Positions 42,636 through 51,982 of a stretch of DNA of 55,935 nucleotides are shown here, piece after piece. The stretch is from NCBI GenBank assembly GCA_021201905.1, contig JAJQEA010000390.1, positions 1 to 55,935 of the forward strand. The letters are read 5' to 3'. The stretch is from Clostridia bacterium (GTDB lineage: Bacteria > Bacillota > Clostridia > Lachnospirales > Lachnospiraceae). Under the pieces are notes generated by a model that ran no database searches, had not been told where the DNA came from, and was given only the letters and a program-made list of their open reading frames with translations. How positions within the stretch are numbered: position 1 is the stretch's first letter; every line of letters begins with the position of its first letter. The translations under genes and the position numbers were made by a program.

Positions 42636-43571
42636 CTACCGTTGCTGCCGGTAAAACTGAAGCCGTTTATTGTCCCCGTCCATGCGGCACATGGTGCCAA
42701 AGGGAAGGGTTCCCATGGGCTTATCGTGGCCTGACCTGATATGGTACATCACAGGCAAGCCAAAGGTTCCCAATCGGTCATGAAGGAACTCCTCAATCTG
42801 ATAGGATCCGTCATACCGGTCATTGGTACAGTCCGTAAAATCTCCCAGAAGAATGCCCGCCGCGTGTTCAAACAGCCCCGCGTATTCCATCTGTGTGATA
42901 TACATGTCAAGGGAGGCAATTCCTTCCTCCACATCCTCCAGAAACAGAATCTTATCCCTGGTGTCCAGCTGGTAGAAGGTGCCGCAGGCTCTGGCCAGCA
43001 CGGATATATTTCCGCCTGCCAGAATGCCCTCTGCCGTTCCTCCCCGGATGGTCTTAAAGCCTTCCTCCCCGGGCGGGTTCTGAAACTCCAGCTCATCCTC
43101 CATATTGAGGGTCTCATACAGGCTGGTCCTGGTGTAAACGTCAAAATCCTTCAGCATGTTGGAGCACACCATGGGACCGTGGAAGGTAACCAGATTCCCA
43201 AACATCTGGAATGCGGAGTGAAGATTTGTTATGTCGCTGTATCCAACGAAAATCTTGGGATTTTGCTTCACCAGGTCAAAATCCAGGTATTTCATGATTT
43301 GGGAACTGCCGTAGCCTCCCCGCACACAGAAAACCGCCTTCACCTGTGAATCCGCAAACATGCTGTTTATATCCTCTGCCCGGACACGGGCATCCCCTGC
43401 CAGATAATTATGGAAATTATACATGTTCTTTAGGCATGTACCCAGTTTTACCCGGTACCCCATGTCCTCCAGCAGCTTTACGCAGCCGTCCCTCTCCTCT
43501 TCCTTTACAGGAAATGCGGGGGCCACCAGCCCCACCGTGTCCCCTTCCCTCAATCTCTCCGGAAATACCAT
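42636..43571 (-). CDS. LD-carboxypeptidase (S66 family)
   Basis: The 311-residue cytoplasmic serine peptidase removes the terminal D-Ala from L-Lys/meso-DAP-D-Ala ends of muropeptides (LdcA), or cleaves related peptides (MccF). The nucleophile lies in RGGYGSSQIMKYL, the Glu in FLEDVEEG and the His in RSGHDKPMGTLPFG. The start is ambiguous: ATG at 43571, or TTG at 43580 closer to AAAGGA. It lies after the second peptide importer and near alanine racemase, fitting peptidoglycan-peptide recycling. Confidence 0.9.
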   Translation of the reverse strand: MVFPERLREGDTVGLVAPAFPVKEEERDGCVKLLEDMGYRVKLGTCLKNMYNFHNYLAGDARVRAEDINSMFADSQVKAVFCVRGGYGSSQIMKYLDFDLVKQNPKIFVGYSDITNLHSAFQMFGNLVTFHGPMVCSNMLKDFDVYTRTSLYETLNMEDELEFQNPPGEEGFKTIRGGTAEGILAGGNISVLARACGTFYQLDTRDKILFLEDVEEGIASLDMYITQMEYAGLFEHAAGILLGDFTDCTNDRYDGSYQIEEFLHDRLGTFGLPVMYHIRSGHDKPMGTLPFGTMCRMDGDNKRLQFYRQQR

Positions 43572-43607
43572 CTGTCTCAATCCGTCCTTTCATCCTTAAT
43601 CCACAGA

Positions 43608-43632
43608 GTGCCGGAAAGCAACGCTCCGGCAC
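43608..43632. repeat. Second hairpin between oppA and the LD-carboxypeptidase gene
   Basis: GTGCCGGA (43608-43615) and TCCGGCAC (43625-43632) pair perfectly. It follows the terminator below without its own T-run. Confidence 0.5.
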
Positions 43633-43641
43633 GCTCCAGCC

Positions 43642-43679
43642 AAAAAGCTGCCCACGCTCCGGTTTTTCGGGCGTGGGCA
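43642..43679 (-). terminator. Intrinsic terminator of the opp operon
   Basis: On the minus strand, TGCCCACGC and GCGTGGGCA pair around a 13-base loop. GC and five Ts follow. It is 45 bases past the binding-protein stop. Confidence 0.88.
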
Positions 43680-43723
43680 ATCCTGCTTTGCTCAATCACG
43701 ACGGCCTGGCTCAGCCGCCATGC

Positions 43724-45406
43724 CTACTGCTTATCAGCATACTTAAATATCGTATGTCCAATATAAGTCTTGATGACGCCCTCACATCCCGGCTTCACCA
43801 GAAGCTGTGCATTGCGGTAATACAGAGGCAGTATGGGCATCTCCTCCATCAAAAGCTTCTCCCCTGTCTCAAACAGTTCCATGCGCTTCTTGTTGTCTGT
43901 AAGGCTCCTGGCCTCTTTCATCATGCTGTCGTATTCCTGGGCCTTATCGTTCAGCCAGCGGCACTGGGTTTCATTTCTCTGGAGAAGGAAGCAGTCCAGA
44001 TTGGTGCTGGGGTCAGGATAATCGCCGGTCCAGCCGTCATAGCAGATATCGAAATTGCCGGCTGTCTGCTCATTCCAGTATACCTTTGACTCAAAGGTGA
44101 CAATCTCCACATTCACTCCCAGATTTTCCTTCCACATAGCCTGCATGGCCTGGGCCACGTCCTTTTTCTCCTGGTCATTCTGGGTAATCAGAGTCAGCGT
44201 CGGGTATCCCTCTCCGCCCGGATATCCGGCTTCTTCCATAAGGGCCTTTGCCCCATCCACATCCTCTGTAAACAGGTTCCCCACCGTGGTGCGGTAATCG
44301 TCGCCGGATCCCTCATAGGGAATGCCGTGAGGCACAAAGGCATAGGAGGATTCCGGCCTGGAGGCAACGATGGACTGGTTGATGACATCCCTGTTAAGAG
44401 ACATGGCCAATGCCTTCCTCACCCGCGCATCCGACAGGTAGTCTTTTTCGCAGTTAAAGTCATAATAGCAGGTTCCTATGAGATCGTAGGACTTGAGCTC
44501 GTCACTTCCACCGTACTGGGACTGTGCCTGGGTCTGGATGATGGTGTTGTCCACCACGTCCACCTCTCCTGCGTTGTAAGCGGAAAGAGCTGCCTCTGCG
44601 GACTCGATAAACACAATATTCACGCCGTCCAGCTTCACCGAATCAGCGTCAATGTATTCCGGATTCTTCTCCAGCACATAGCTGGCCTGGGGATTGATTT
44701 CCTTCAGGCGGAAGGCTCCGTTGCTCACATAGGTGTCCGCTGACTTGGTCCAGGCCTCAGGACCTTCCACCACATCCTTCTTCACCGGGAAATAGGCTGT
44801 GACGGCTGTAAGGTCGATGAAATAAGCGGTGGGGTTCTCCAGGGTGACCTTCAGGGTCTTGTCGTCCTCGGCCTTGACGCCCACATCCTCGGCAGATGCC
44901 GTTCCCTCATTATATGCCTCGCCGTTCTTCAGATAGAACAGATACCATGCGCCGGGAGATGCCGTATCCTTCGCCAGGGTACGCTTCCAGGCATACTCAA
45001 AGTCGCCGGCCGTCAGAGGGGATCCGTCTGACCATTTCAGGCCGTCCCTCAGGGTAAAGGTGTATTCCAGTCCGTCCTCGCTCATCTCGTACTTCTCGGC
45101 GCATCCATTGATCAGGCCGCCGTCCGGGCCAATCTGCATCAGGCCGGTGAACAGGTTCTGAAGAACAATGGATGATGTGGCATAGTTGTTCATGGTGGGG
45201 TCCAGTGTCTCAGGCTCCTTCTGCATGGCGTAGGTCATAACCTTTCCTTCCCCGCTGCCGCTGCTGTCTTCCTTCCCGCCCGAAGCCTGGGTTGTCTGCC
45301 CCGCAGCCCCGCTCTCAGCCGGCTTTTCAGTTTTCTGTCCGCCGCACCCTGCCAGCATGGAAGCAGCCATCACAAGACTCAATAATACCTTCAGGTTCTT
45401 TCTCAT
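43724..45406 (-). CDS. oppA: Oligopeptide ABC importer, substrate-binding lipoprotein (OppA/MppA-like)
   Basis: The 560-residue secreted lipoprotein has lipobox MLAGC (Cys21), a linker, and an OppA-type binding domain with KEPETLDPTMNN, FTLRDGLKWSDGSPLTAGDFEYAWKR as the family signature region, and VSNGAFRLKEINP. The MppA subgroup binds murein tripeptide. The D-peptide enzymes next door make that plausible here. The ATG at 45406 is used, since AGGAGG lies inside the longer frame. It is last in its operon. Confidence 0.93.
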   Translation of the reverse strand: MRKNLKVLLSLVMAASMLAGCGGQKTEKPAESGAAGQTTQASGGKEDSSGSGEGKVMTYAMQKEPETLDPTMNNYATSSIVLQNLFTGLMQIGPDGGLINGCAEKYEMSEDGLEYTFTLRDGLKWSDGSPLTAGDFEYAWKRTLAKDTASPGAWYLFYLKNGEAYNEGTASAEDVGVKAEDDKTLKVTLENPTAYFIDLTAVTAYFPVKKDVVEGPEAWTKSADTYVSNGAFRLKEINPQASYVLEKNPEYIDADSVKLDGVNIVFIESAEAALSAYNAGEVDVVDNTIIQTQAQSQYGGSDELKSYDLIGTCYYDFNCEKDYLSDARVRKALAMSLNRDVINQSIVASRPESSYAFVPHGIPYEGSGDDYRTTVGNLFTEDVDGAKALMEEAGYPGGEGYPTLTLITQNDQEKKDVAQAMQAMWKENLGVNVEIVTFESKVYWNEQTAGNFDICYDGWTGDYPDPSTNLDCFLLQRNETQCRWLNDKAQEYDSMMKEARSLTDNKKRMELFETGEKLLMEEMPILPLYYRNAQLLVKPGCEGVIKTYIGHTIFKYADKQ

Positions 45407-45431
45407 TTTCTTCCTCCTCATTCACATAATT

Positions 45432-46418
45432 TTAATCAAAAAGATGGCAAGCCACCTTATGTTTTTCATTAACTGCTTTCAACTCTGGCTTTACCTGGGA
45501 GCAGATATCCTTCGCGTAACGGCACCTGCTTCTGAAGGGACAGCCGGGAGCCGGATTAATGGGCGAGGGCACATCCCCTTCCAGAATGATTCTTTTGTTC
45601 TCCTTAGCCAGCTTTGGGTCCGCCACAGGCACCGCGGAAATCAGGGACTGGGTGTAGGGATGGAGCATGTTGTCATACAGCTCATCCACCTGTGCGTACT
45701 CAATCAGGTTGCCCAGGTACATGACGCCCACCTCCGACGAGATATGGCGCACCATGGACAGGTCATGGGAAATGAACAGATAGGTGAAATGAAACTTATC
45801 CTGCAGTTCCTCCAGAATATTGATGACCTGGGCCTGTATGGATACATCCAGGGCCGATATGGGCTCATCGCACACAATGAACTCCGGCTCCGCGGCCAAT
45901 GCCCTGGCTATGCCGATTCTCTGTCTCTGTCCGCCTGAAAACTCATGGGGATACCGGTTGATATGATCCGGTTTCAGACCCACCATCTCGATTAACTCCC
46001 TGACGCGGTCATTTTTATCCTTCCCCGTGTGCAGCTTCATGGCCCATATGGGCTCGGCTATAATGTCGCCTATGTTCTTCCTTGGGTCCAGGGAGGTGTA
46101 GGGGTCCTGGAATATCATCTGCATCTTCTTCCTGTAGGGAACCATCTGGCTGTCGCTCAGTCCGGTGATGTCTGTTCCCTGATACAGAATCTGGCCCGCG
46201 GTTGCCTGGTACAGCTTAAGAATGGTGCGGCCCACCGTGGTTTTACCGCAGCCGGATTCCCCCACCAATCCCATGGTGCGGCCCTTCTCAATGGAAAAGA
46301 AGACTCCGTCCACTGCCTTTAGCACCTTTGGCTTGGAAAAAAGACCGCTTTTCAGGATAAAATGCATCTTCAAATCATTTACTTCGATACAGCTATTGGT
46401 TTCAGCACATTGAGCCAT
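45432..46418 (-). CDS. oppF: Oligopeptide ABC importer, ATP-binding subunit OppF
   Basis: The 328-residue ATPase has Walker [11 protein letters not shown]-loop [10 protein letters not shown], signature [13 protein letters not shown], Walker [13 protein letters not shown] and C-terminal [14 protein letters not shown]. The ATG shares one base with the oppD stop (TGATG) after GGAGGTG. Confidence 0.93.
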   Translation of the reverse strand: MAQCAETNSCIEVNDLKMHFILKSGLFSKPKVLKAVDGVFFSIEKGRTMGLVGESGCGKTTVGRTILKLYQATAGQILYQGTDITGLSDSQMVPYRKKMQMIFQDPYTSLDPRKNIGDIIAEPIWAMKLHTGKDKNDRVRELIEMVGLKPDHINRYPHEFSGGQRQRIGIARALAAEPEFIVCDEPISALDVSIQAQVINILEELQDKFHFTYLFISHDLSMVRHISSEVGVMYLGNLIEYAQVDELYDNMLHPYTQSLISAVPVADPKLAKENKRIILEGDVPSPINPAPGCPFRSRCRYAKDICSQVKPELKAVNEKHKVACHLFD

Positions 46419-47416
46419 CACAGCTTCACCTCCCCCATCCGGGCTTTCACCGATTCATTGTGAAGCCAGCAGGCGCTGATATGTCCGTTTCCCAGGTCGC
46501 AAAAGGGCGGCTGGTGGGCCGCGCAGAGCTTCATGGCGCGGGAGCACCGTGCCGCAAAGGGACATCCCTTTGGCGGGTCCAAAAGATCAGACGGCGTGCC
46601 GAAGATTGGCACCAGCTTCTCCTTTGTCTTCTTTGGAATGGAGGCCAGAAGTCCCGCCGTGTAGGGATGGCCGGTCCTATAGAAGATATCCTCGATATTC
46701 CCTTCCTCCATGATTAATCCCCCATACATGACAATAACCCTGGTACACAGGCTGGATATAACGCCCAGGTCATGTGTAATCAGTATGACGGAGGTGTTAA
46801 ACTCATCCTTCATATGGGCCATCAGTTCCAGAATCTGGGCCTGTATGGTCACGTCCAATGCCGTGGTTGGCTCGTCTGCTATGAGAAGCTCCGGCTTACA
46901 GCACATGGCTATGGCTATCATCACCCTCTGGCGCATACCGCCTGAAAGCTCATGGGGATACTGCTTCAGCCTGCGCTCCGGGCTGGGAAGCCCTACTGCT
47001 TCCAGCATGGCCAGGGCCTTTGCCTCGGCTTCCTTTCTGGAAAGCTTCTGATGGCGCATCAGGGGCCCCCGAATCTGCTCCCCTACAGTGAACAGGGGAT
47101 TCAGACTGGTCATGGGGTCCTGGAATATCATGCCAATCCTGTTTCCCTGAATCTTCCTCATTTCCCTGGGAGACTTCTTAAGCAGATCCTCACCGTCAAA
47201 GAGCAGTGCGTCCGCCTGCCGGGAGGCGTTGTCCTCCAGCAGTCCCATGATTGACAGCATGGTCACACTTTTTCCGCAGCCGGATTCCCCCACGATTCCC
47301 AGGCTCTCTCCCTTCCCCACATGGAAGGTGATGCCCCTAACGGACTGCACGCTGCCTGCGTCTGTGGCAAAACTGGTGCGCAGGTTCTTAACCTCTAATA
47401 TTGTATCTTCCATCAT
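46418..47416 (-). CDS. oppD: Oligopeptide ABC importer, ATP-binding subunit OppD
   Basis: The ATPase of about 332 residues has Walker [20 protein letters not shown], signature SGGMRQRVMIAIA, Walker B LLIADEPTTALD and C-terminal CPFAARCSRAMKLC. Several ATGs lie close together; the one at 47416 has AGGTGG at six bases and follows the oppC stop by 10. Confidence 0.92.
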   Translation of the reverse strand: MMEDTILEVKNLRTSFATDAGSVQSVRGITFHVGKGESLGIVGESGCGKSVTMLSIMGLLEDNASRQADALLFDGEDLLKKSPREMRKIQGNRIGMIFQDPMTSLNPLFTVGEQIRGPLMRHQKLSRKEAEAKALAMLEAVGLPSPERRLKQYPHELSGGMRQRVMIAIAMCCKPELLIADEPTTALDVTIQAQILELMAHMKDEFNTSVILITHDLGVISSLCTRVIVMYGGLIMEEGNIEDIFYRTGHPYTAGLLASIPKKTKEKLVPIFGTPSDLLDPPKGCPFAARCSRAMKLCAAHQPPFCDLGNGHISACWLHNESVKARMGEVKL

Positions 47417-47426
47417 GTTCATCCAC

Positions 47427-48371
47427 CTATTTCTTAAGTCTTGGGTCCAGAGCATCCCGCAGCCCGTCACCGATAAAGTTCAGGGCAAATATGGTGATGC
47501 TGATTGCCAGCGCCGGAAACAGCATCTGGTACGGATATGAAAACAGATATTCTATGGCGTCATTGGCCAGGGTTCCCCAGCTGGCCTTTGGCACCTGGAT
47601 GCCGATGCCCAGAAAGCTTAAAAACGCCTCCTGGAATATGGCTGAGGGGATCAGGAACGTGACCGTCACGATGATGGAACCCATGCTGTTGGGTATCAGA
47701 TGATGAATCAGTATCTGCCATTTGCTCAGTCCGCTGGCCTTGGCTGCCAGGGCAAAGTCCTGCTCCCTCAGGGTCAGTATCTGGGCCCGGACCATCCTGG
47801 CCGTGGTAATCCAGTAGGTAAGGCACATGGCAATCAGGATGCTCTGGATGGTGTTTCCCAGAAACATCATAATCAAAATCATATAAATCAGGCTGGGAAT
47901 GCCGGTCAGGATATCCACCACACGCATCATGATAATATCCGTGGTCCCACCCACATAGCCTGATATGCCGCCGTAGAGCACGCCTATAACCATGTTGATG
48001 GCCGCTGCCGCAAATCCGATGGACAGGCTGATACGGGCCCCGTACATGGTCCTGACGAAAATGTCACGCCCCATTTTGTCTGTTCCGAACAAGTGGGCGC
48101 TGTTAGGCCACTGGAGGGCATTTCCAAAATCCGTCTGGTCATATGTATAAGGAGAAAACATGGGTACAAATATAGCCGCCAATGTCATAATAATCACAAT
48201 GGCAATGCCCAGCATGGCCAGCTTATCCTTCCTGAGCCGTATGAAACAGTTCCTCCAGTAGGAGATGCTGGGGCGGTTAATGGATTCCATCTCCCGCTCT
48301 GTGTCGGAAAGCCCCGCCAGCAGTTCCTCCGGAATCACATCCGACATGGTAAATTCAACTCTCTCTTCCAT
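47427..48371 (-). CDS. oppC: Oligopeptide ABC importer, permease OppC
   Basis: The 314-residue permease has a longer N-terminal cytoplasmic part, then AHLFGTDKMGRDIFVRTMYG and the EAA-type loop ALAAKASGLSKWQILIHHLIP. The ATG at 48371 has AGGTG upstream, nine bases after the oppB stop. Confidence 0.93.
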   Translation of the reverse strand: MEERVEFTMSDVIPEELLAGLSDTEREMESINRPSISYWRNCFIRLRKDKLAMLGIAIVIIMTLAAIFVPMFSPYTYDQTDFGNALQWPNSAHLFGTDKMGRDIFVRTMYGARISLSIGFAAAAINMVIGVLYGGISGYVGGTTDIIMMRVVDILTGIPSLIYMILIMMFLGNTIQSILIAMCLTYWITTARMVRAQILTLREQDFALAAKASGLSKWQILIHHLIPNSMGSIIVTVTFLIPSAIFQEAFLSFLGIGIQVPKASWGTLANDAIEYLFSYPYQMLFPALAISITIFALNFIGDGLRDALDPRLKK

Positions 48372-48380
48372 CCTATTCAC

Positions 48381-49307
48381 CTACTCCGTTATCTTTACTC
48401 TTGGGTCAATCACCGCGTACATGATGTCAACAATCAGATTGCAGCCAATAATCATCACGCCTAAGAACACGGTAAGTCCCAGTGTGACAGAATAATCCCT
48501 GTCCGTGATGGCGGATATGAAATAGCGTCCCAGTCCCGGGATGCTGAACAGCTTCTCAATGATGAACGTACCGGTGAGCAGCGTGGCCACCAGCGGTCCC
48601 ACATAGGTCACCACCGGAAGAACCGAATTTTTAAGGGCATACTTTCCTATGACCTCCCATTCCGGCACCCCCTTGGAGCGCTCTGTCCGTATGTAATCCT
48701 GGCGCATGGTCTCCAGCATGCTGGATCGCATGAGACGGGTGATATAGGCCACCTGGGAGAATGCCATGCAGAACACCGGCAGCACATAATGCTTCCACGA
48801 AGTCAGTCCATAGGAGGGGAATATCTTCCACTTTTCGCAGAATACATACATCATCAGCACGCAGAGCACAAAGCTGGGCACCGACACGCCGATGGTGGCC
48901 AGCACCATGGAAGCGCCGTCCGCCAGCTTTCCCTGCTTCACAGCGGCCACGATTCCCAGCGGAATTCCCGCCGCAAGGGCCACCGCGATTCCAAGCGCCC
49001 CCACCTTTGCCGATACCGGAAAGCCGTTGGCTATAAGCTCATTGACCGTGGTGTCCTGCTTTTTAAAGGAAGTCCCCATGTCCCCGTGAAGAAGGTTGCC
49101 AAGATACCTGACATACTGGGCCGGAAGCGGATCATTGAGACCATATTTTTCGGATATCTGCTCCAGGATTTTTTCCGGCACATTCCTTTGCTCAGACGGA
49201 CTGAAAGGACCTCCCGGAATGACATGCATCAGAAAGAATGTAATGGTAATAAGAATAAATAGAGATAACACGCCTGCTACCAACCGCTTGATTATGTATT
49301 TTGCCAT
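48381..49307 (-). CDS. oppB: Oligopeptide ABC importer, permease OppB
   Basis: The permease of about 308 residues starts with one membrane helix and HVIPGGPFSPSEQ, then LNDPLPAQYVRYLGNLLHGD and the EAA-type loop DYIRTERSKGVPEWEVIGKYA. ATG at 49307 has AGGTGG at seven bases; an ATG six bases earlier is too close. It is first in the operon, behind a leader with a terminator-like hairpin. Confidence 0.92.
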   Translation of the reverse strand: MAKYIIKRLVAGVLSLFILITITFFLMHVIPGGPFSPSEQRNVPEKILEQISEKYGLNDPLPAQYVRYLGNLLHGDMGTSFKKQDTTVNELIANGFPVSAKVGALGIAVALAAGIPLGIVAAVKQGKLADGASMVLATIGVSVPSFVLCVLMMYVFCEKWKIFPSYGLTSWKHYVLPVFCMAFSQVAYITRLMRSSMLETMRQDYIRTERSKGVPEWEVIGKYALKNSVLPVVTYVGPLVATLLTGTFIIEKLFSIPGLGRYFISAITDRDYSVTLGLTVFLGVMIIGCNLIVDIMYAVIDPRVKITE

Positions 49308-49363
49308 TGCCATACCACCTTTATCTTAGATAAGCTGAGATCGGGCTGAACCGCCCTGTGTAT

Positions 49364-49404
49364 AAAAAAAGGCGACTTAAAGAACAGTAAGCTCACTGCG
49401 CCTT
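49364..49404 (-). terminator. Candidate attenuator in the opp leader
   Basis: In the minus-strand leader RNA, AAGGCG (49404-49399) pairs with CGCCTT (49374-49369), with an inner CAGT/ACTG stem. Seven Ts follow. It lies between the opp promoter and oppB, so it could abort transcription early unless counteracted. A palindrome TTATCTTAGATAA (49321-49333) sits beside the oppB ribosome site. Confidence 0.5.
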
Positions 49405-49426
49405 CGCCCGACGTACTTAATTAAAA

Positions 49427-49455
49427 ATTATACCTACTGGCAGGTTAAAAGTCAA
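49427..49455 (-). promoter_or_regulatory. Promoter of the opp operon
   Basis: On the minus strand, TTGACT (49455-49450), 17 bases, TATAAT (49432-49427). It is divergent from, and 21 bases away from, the alr promoter. Confidence 0.85.
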
Positions 49456-49476
49456 TAAAAAGGGCTCAGTTTCACA

Positions 49477-49505
49477 TTGCATTTTCTGGCAGAAATACCT
49501 ATAAT
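49477..49505 (+). promoter_or_regulatory. Promoter of the alr-M20-M55 operon
   Basis: TTGCAT (49477-49482), 17 bases, TATAAT (49500-49505). The predicted start near 49512 excludes the upstream part of the long open frame from translation. Confidence 0.8.
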
Positions 49506-49590
49506 TAAATTTGCGGCTGCCGGACGACCGGTCCGGATGAGATTTTTATCCCTGTTTTTAGCCGCGAGATGGAAAGAAGGTATGAATCAC

Positions 49591-50766
49591 ATGGAAATCC
49601 CTGTTCAGAATGAGATATTGCGAGATACGGTGGTGGAGGTGGATCTGGACCGCATCGCCTTCAATGTGAGGCAGATTAAGGCCATGGCCGGCCCGAACAC
49701 CCAGGTTGCGGCAGTGGTGAAGGCGGACGGCTATGGCCACGGCGCCCTGGGTATTGCGCCCGCCATCATGGAAAACGGAGCCAGCCTGCTGGCAGTGGCC
49801 ACCCTCTCCGAGGCTGTGGAGCTAAAGCAGGCCTATCCCGGCTATCCCGTGTTAATCATGGGGCTGACACCGGACCAGCTGCTGCCCTATGTGCTGGAAT
49901 ACGGCATCATCCAGACCATTGACACACTGGCCCAGGCAAGGCTCCTTAACTGCCTGGCCTCGGAAAAAAGGCAGCAGGCTGTCATACATATCAAATACGA
50001 TACCGGCTTTCACCGCATCGGTTTCCCTGACCGCCCGGAAAGCCTGGACGAAATCCGCCAGATCTGCTCCATGCCCTGGCTGAAGCCGGAGGGCATTTAC
50101 TCCCACCTGGCCTTAAAGGACGACCAGTCCAACCAGGTCCAGTTCCGGTGTTTTATGGACGCTGTCACTGAACTGGAGCGCGGGGGCTGCCATTTCCCAT
50201 ATAAACACATTGCCGACAGCATTGCCGCCGTTGATTTCCCTGAATACAGGCTGGACATGATACGGGCCGGAGCCATTGTGTACGGGTTAAAGGGCTTCCA
50301 CAAGGGACAGCTTGACATCCGCCAGGCCCTGACCTTTAAGACCCGTATCAGCCACATTACCCCGGTTTTGAAAGGCCAGGGGGTAAGTTACGATTACCTG
50401 TGGACCGCGCCGCGGGACACCAGGGTGGCTGCCCTGCCCTTTGGCTACGCGGACGGCTATCCCCGGAACCTGCATGGCAAAGCCACGGTAACCCTCAGGG
50501 GAAAACAGGTCCCGGTGATCGGAGTCATATGCATGGACCAGTGCATGATAGACCTGACCGATGTGCCTGACGCACAGATAGGGGATGAGGTTATCATATA
50601 CGGCGACGGCGCGGGAAACACGCTGGACATAGACGCGGTCAGCCGCCTGGCAGGCACCAATAAAAACGAAATCGTGTCACGGCTTACCAGACGGCCTCCA
50701 AGAATCTATGTGGGCGGAAAAAATGCAGGGACAGCAGACTATTTTCCGGAAAGGACGACACCATGA
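49591..50766 (+). CDS. alr: Alanine racemase
   Basis: The 391-residue PLP enzyme interconverts L- and D-alanine. PLP-Lys44 lies in AAVVKADGYGHG, GFHRIG and the HIADSIAAVDFPEYRLDMIR region follow, and VICMDQCMIDLT holds the second-site segment. I choose ATG at 49591; ATG at 49582 is possible but its ribosome site is too close. The gene overlaps the M20 peptidase gene by four bases (ATGA). Its neighbours suggest a catabolic role, converting D-Ala released from peptides. Confidence 0.93.
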   Translation: MEIPVQNEILRDTVVEVDLDRIAFNVRQIKAMAGPNTQVAAVVKADGYGHGALGIAPAIMENGASLLAVATLSEAVELKQAYPGYPVLIMGLTPDQLLPYVLEYGIIQTIDTLAQARLLNCLASEKRQQAVIHIKYDTGFHRIGFPDRPESLDEIRQICSMPWLKPEGIYSHLALKDDQSNQVQFRCFMDAVTELERGGCHFPYKHIADSIAAVDFPEYRLDMIRAGAIVYGLKGFHKGQLDIRQALTFKTRISHITPVLKGQGVSYDYLWTAPRDTRVAALPFGYADGYPRNLHGKATVTLRGKQVPVIGVICMDQCMIDLTDVPDAQIGDEVIIYGDGAGNTLDIDAVSRLAGTNKNEIVSRLTRRPPRIYVGGKNAGTADYFPERTTP

Positions 50767-51953
50767 ATATAAAACAACGGACAGAAGAATTATACCCGCA
50801 GCTGGTACAGATTCGCAGGGATCTGCACCGGCATCCCGAACCGGGTTTCAAGGAGCACTGGACCAGCGCCCATATCCGCGGCCTTCTGGATGAATGGGGC
50901 ATTTCCTACCGATTCCCTGTGGCCGGCACAGGAATCGTGGCCATGATCCAGGGCGGGAAGCCCGGCTCCGGCAATACGGTGGCGCTCCGCGCCGACATGG
51001 ATGCCCTGCCCCTGACAGAGGACGCCTCCCGTCCCTGCTGCTCCTTAAATCCCGGCCATATGCACGCCTGCGGCCATGACGCCCATGTGGCCATTGCCCT
51101 GGGTACGGCCCGCATATTGATGGAATCCCGGAGCGAATGGTCCGGGTGCGTAAAGTTCTTCTTCCAGCCCGCGGAGGAGACCACGGGCGGAGCCCTTCCC
51201 ATGGTGGAGGCGGGCTGTATGGAACACCCCCGCGTGGACTACGTCACCGGACTCCATGTGATGCCCACCCATGAGACAGGAGAAATTGAAATCCGCTACG
51301 GTGACTTAAATGCCTCCTCAGATGAGATTCACATAAAGGTCCATGGAAGGAGCTGCCACGGCGCCTATCCTGATACGGGAGTGGATGCCATTGTCATGGC
51401 CGCCGCTGTCATAAACAGCCTGCAGACCCTGGTAAGCCGTTTCATTTCTCCCCTGGACAGCGCCGTCCTCACGCTGGGGACCATACACGGCGGGACCGCC
51501 GGCAATATTGTGGCAGGCGAGGCAGAGATGACCGGCACCCTGCGCACCACGGACCCTGCCGTGAGACAGAACATCATTGACGCCATGACACGGCAGGTAA
51601 GCTGCATCTGCCAGGCCATGGGAGGCAGCGGGGAGGTTGTCATTGTCCCGGGTTATGCCGCCCTCATAAACTCAGACGAAATCGTGGATGTGCTGGTGGA
51701 GACAGCCACAGAGGTCCTTGGGGGCGAACACATCCATCCAAAGAAATTCCCAAGCCTGGGAGTGGAGGACTTTTCATTTTTCCTTGAAAAAGCAAAGGGA
51801 GTCTTCTATCATCTGGGATGCGCCAACAAAGAAAAAGGCATTACATCCCCCCTTCACAGCCAGAACTTCGATATCGACGAAGCCTGCCTGAAGCTGGGGG
51901 TGGAGCTGCAGGCCAAACTGGCCTTAAGGCTGTTAAAGAGGAATATTACTTAG
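50763..51953 (+). CDS. M20 family amidohydrolase/peptidase
   Basis: The 396-residue dimetal hydrolase resembles hippurate hydrolase and N-acyl-amino-acid amidohydrolases. Metal-site motifs are RRDLHRHPEPGF, LRADMDALPL, MHACGHDAHVA, FQPAEETTGGA and GLHVMPTH, with a dimerisation domain around GRSCHGAYPDTGVDAI. It starts at the ATGA overlap with alr and should release amino acids from N-acyl or dipeptide substrates. Confidence 0.93.
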   Translation: MNIKQRTEELYPQLVQIRRDLHRHPEPGFKEHWTSAHIRGLLDEWGISYRFPVAGTGIVAMIQGGKPGSGNTVALRADMDALPLTEDASRPCCSLNPGHMHACGHDAHVAIALGTARILMESRSEWSGCVKFFFQPAEETTGGALPMVEAGCMEHPRVDYVTGLHVMPTHETGEIEIRYGDLNASSDEIHIKVHGRSCHGAYPDTGVDAIVMAAAVINSLQTLVSRFISPLDSAVLTLGTIHGGTAGNIVAGEAEMTGTLRTTDPAVRQNIIDAMTRQVSCICQAMGGSGEVVIVPGYAALINSDEIVDVLVETATEVLGGEHIHPKKFPSLGVEDFSFFLEKAKGVFYHLGCANKEKGITSPLHSQNFDIDEACLKLGVELQAKLALRLLKRNIT

Positions 51954-51982
51954 AATAACCAGAATACAGGAGGAACGACATT

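Noticed and set aside
42636-42660. Microcin-immunity role (MccF) for the S66 peptidase
   Set aside because: The family allows it, but the peptide importer, racemase and M55 neighbours favour muropeptide trimming.
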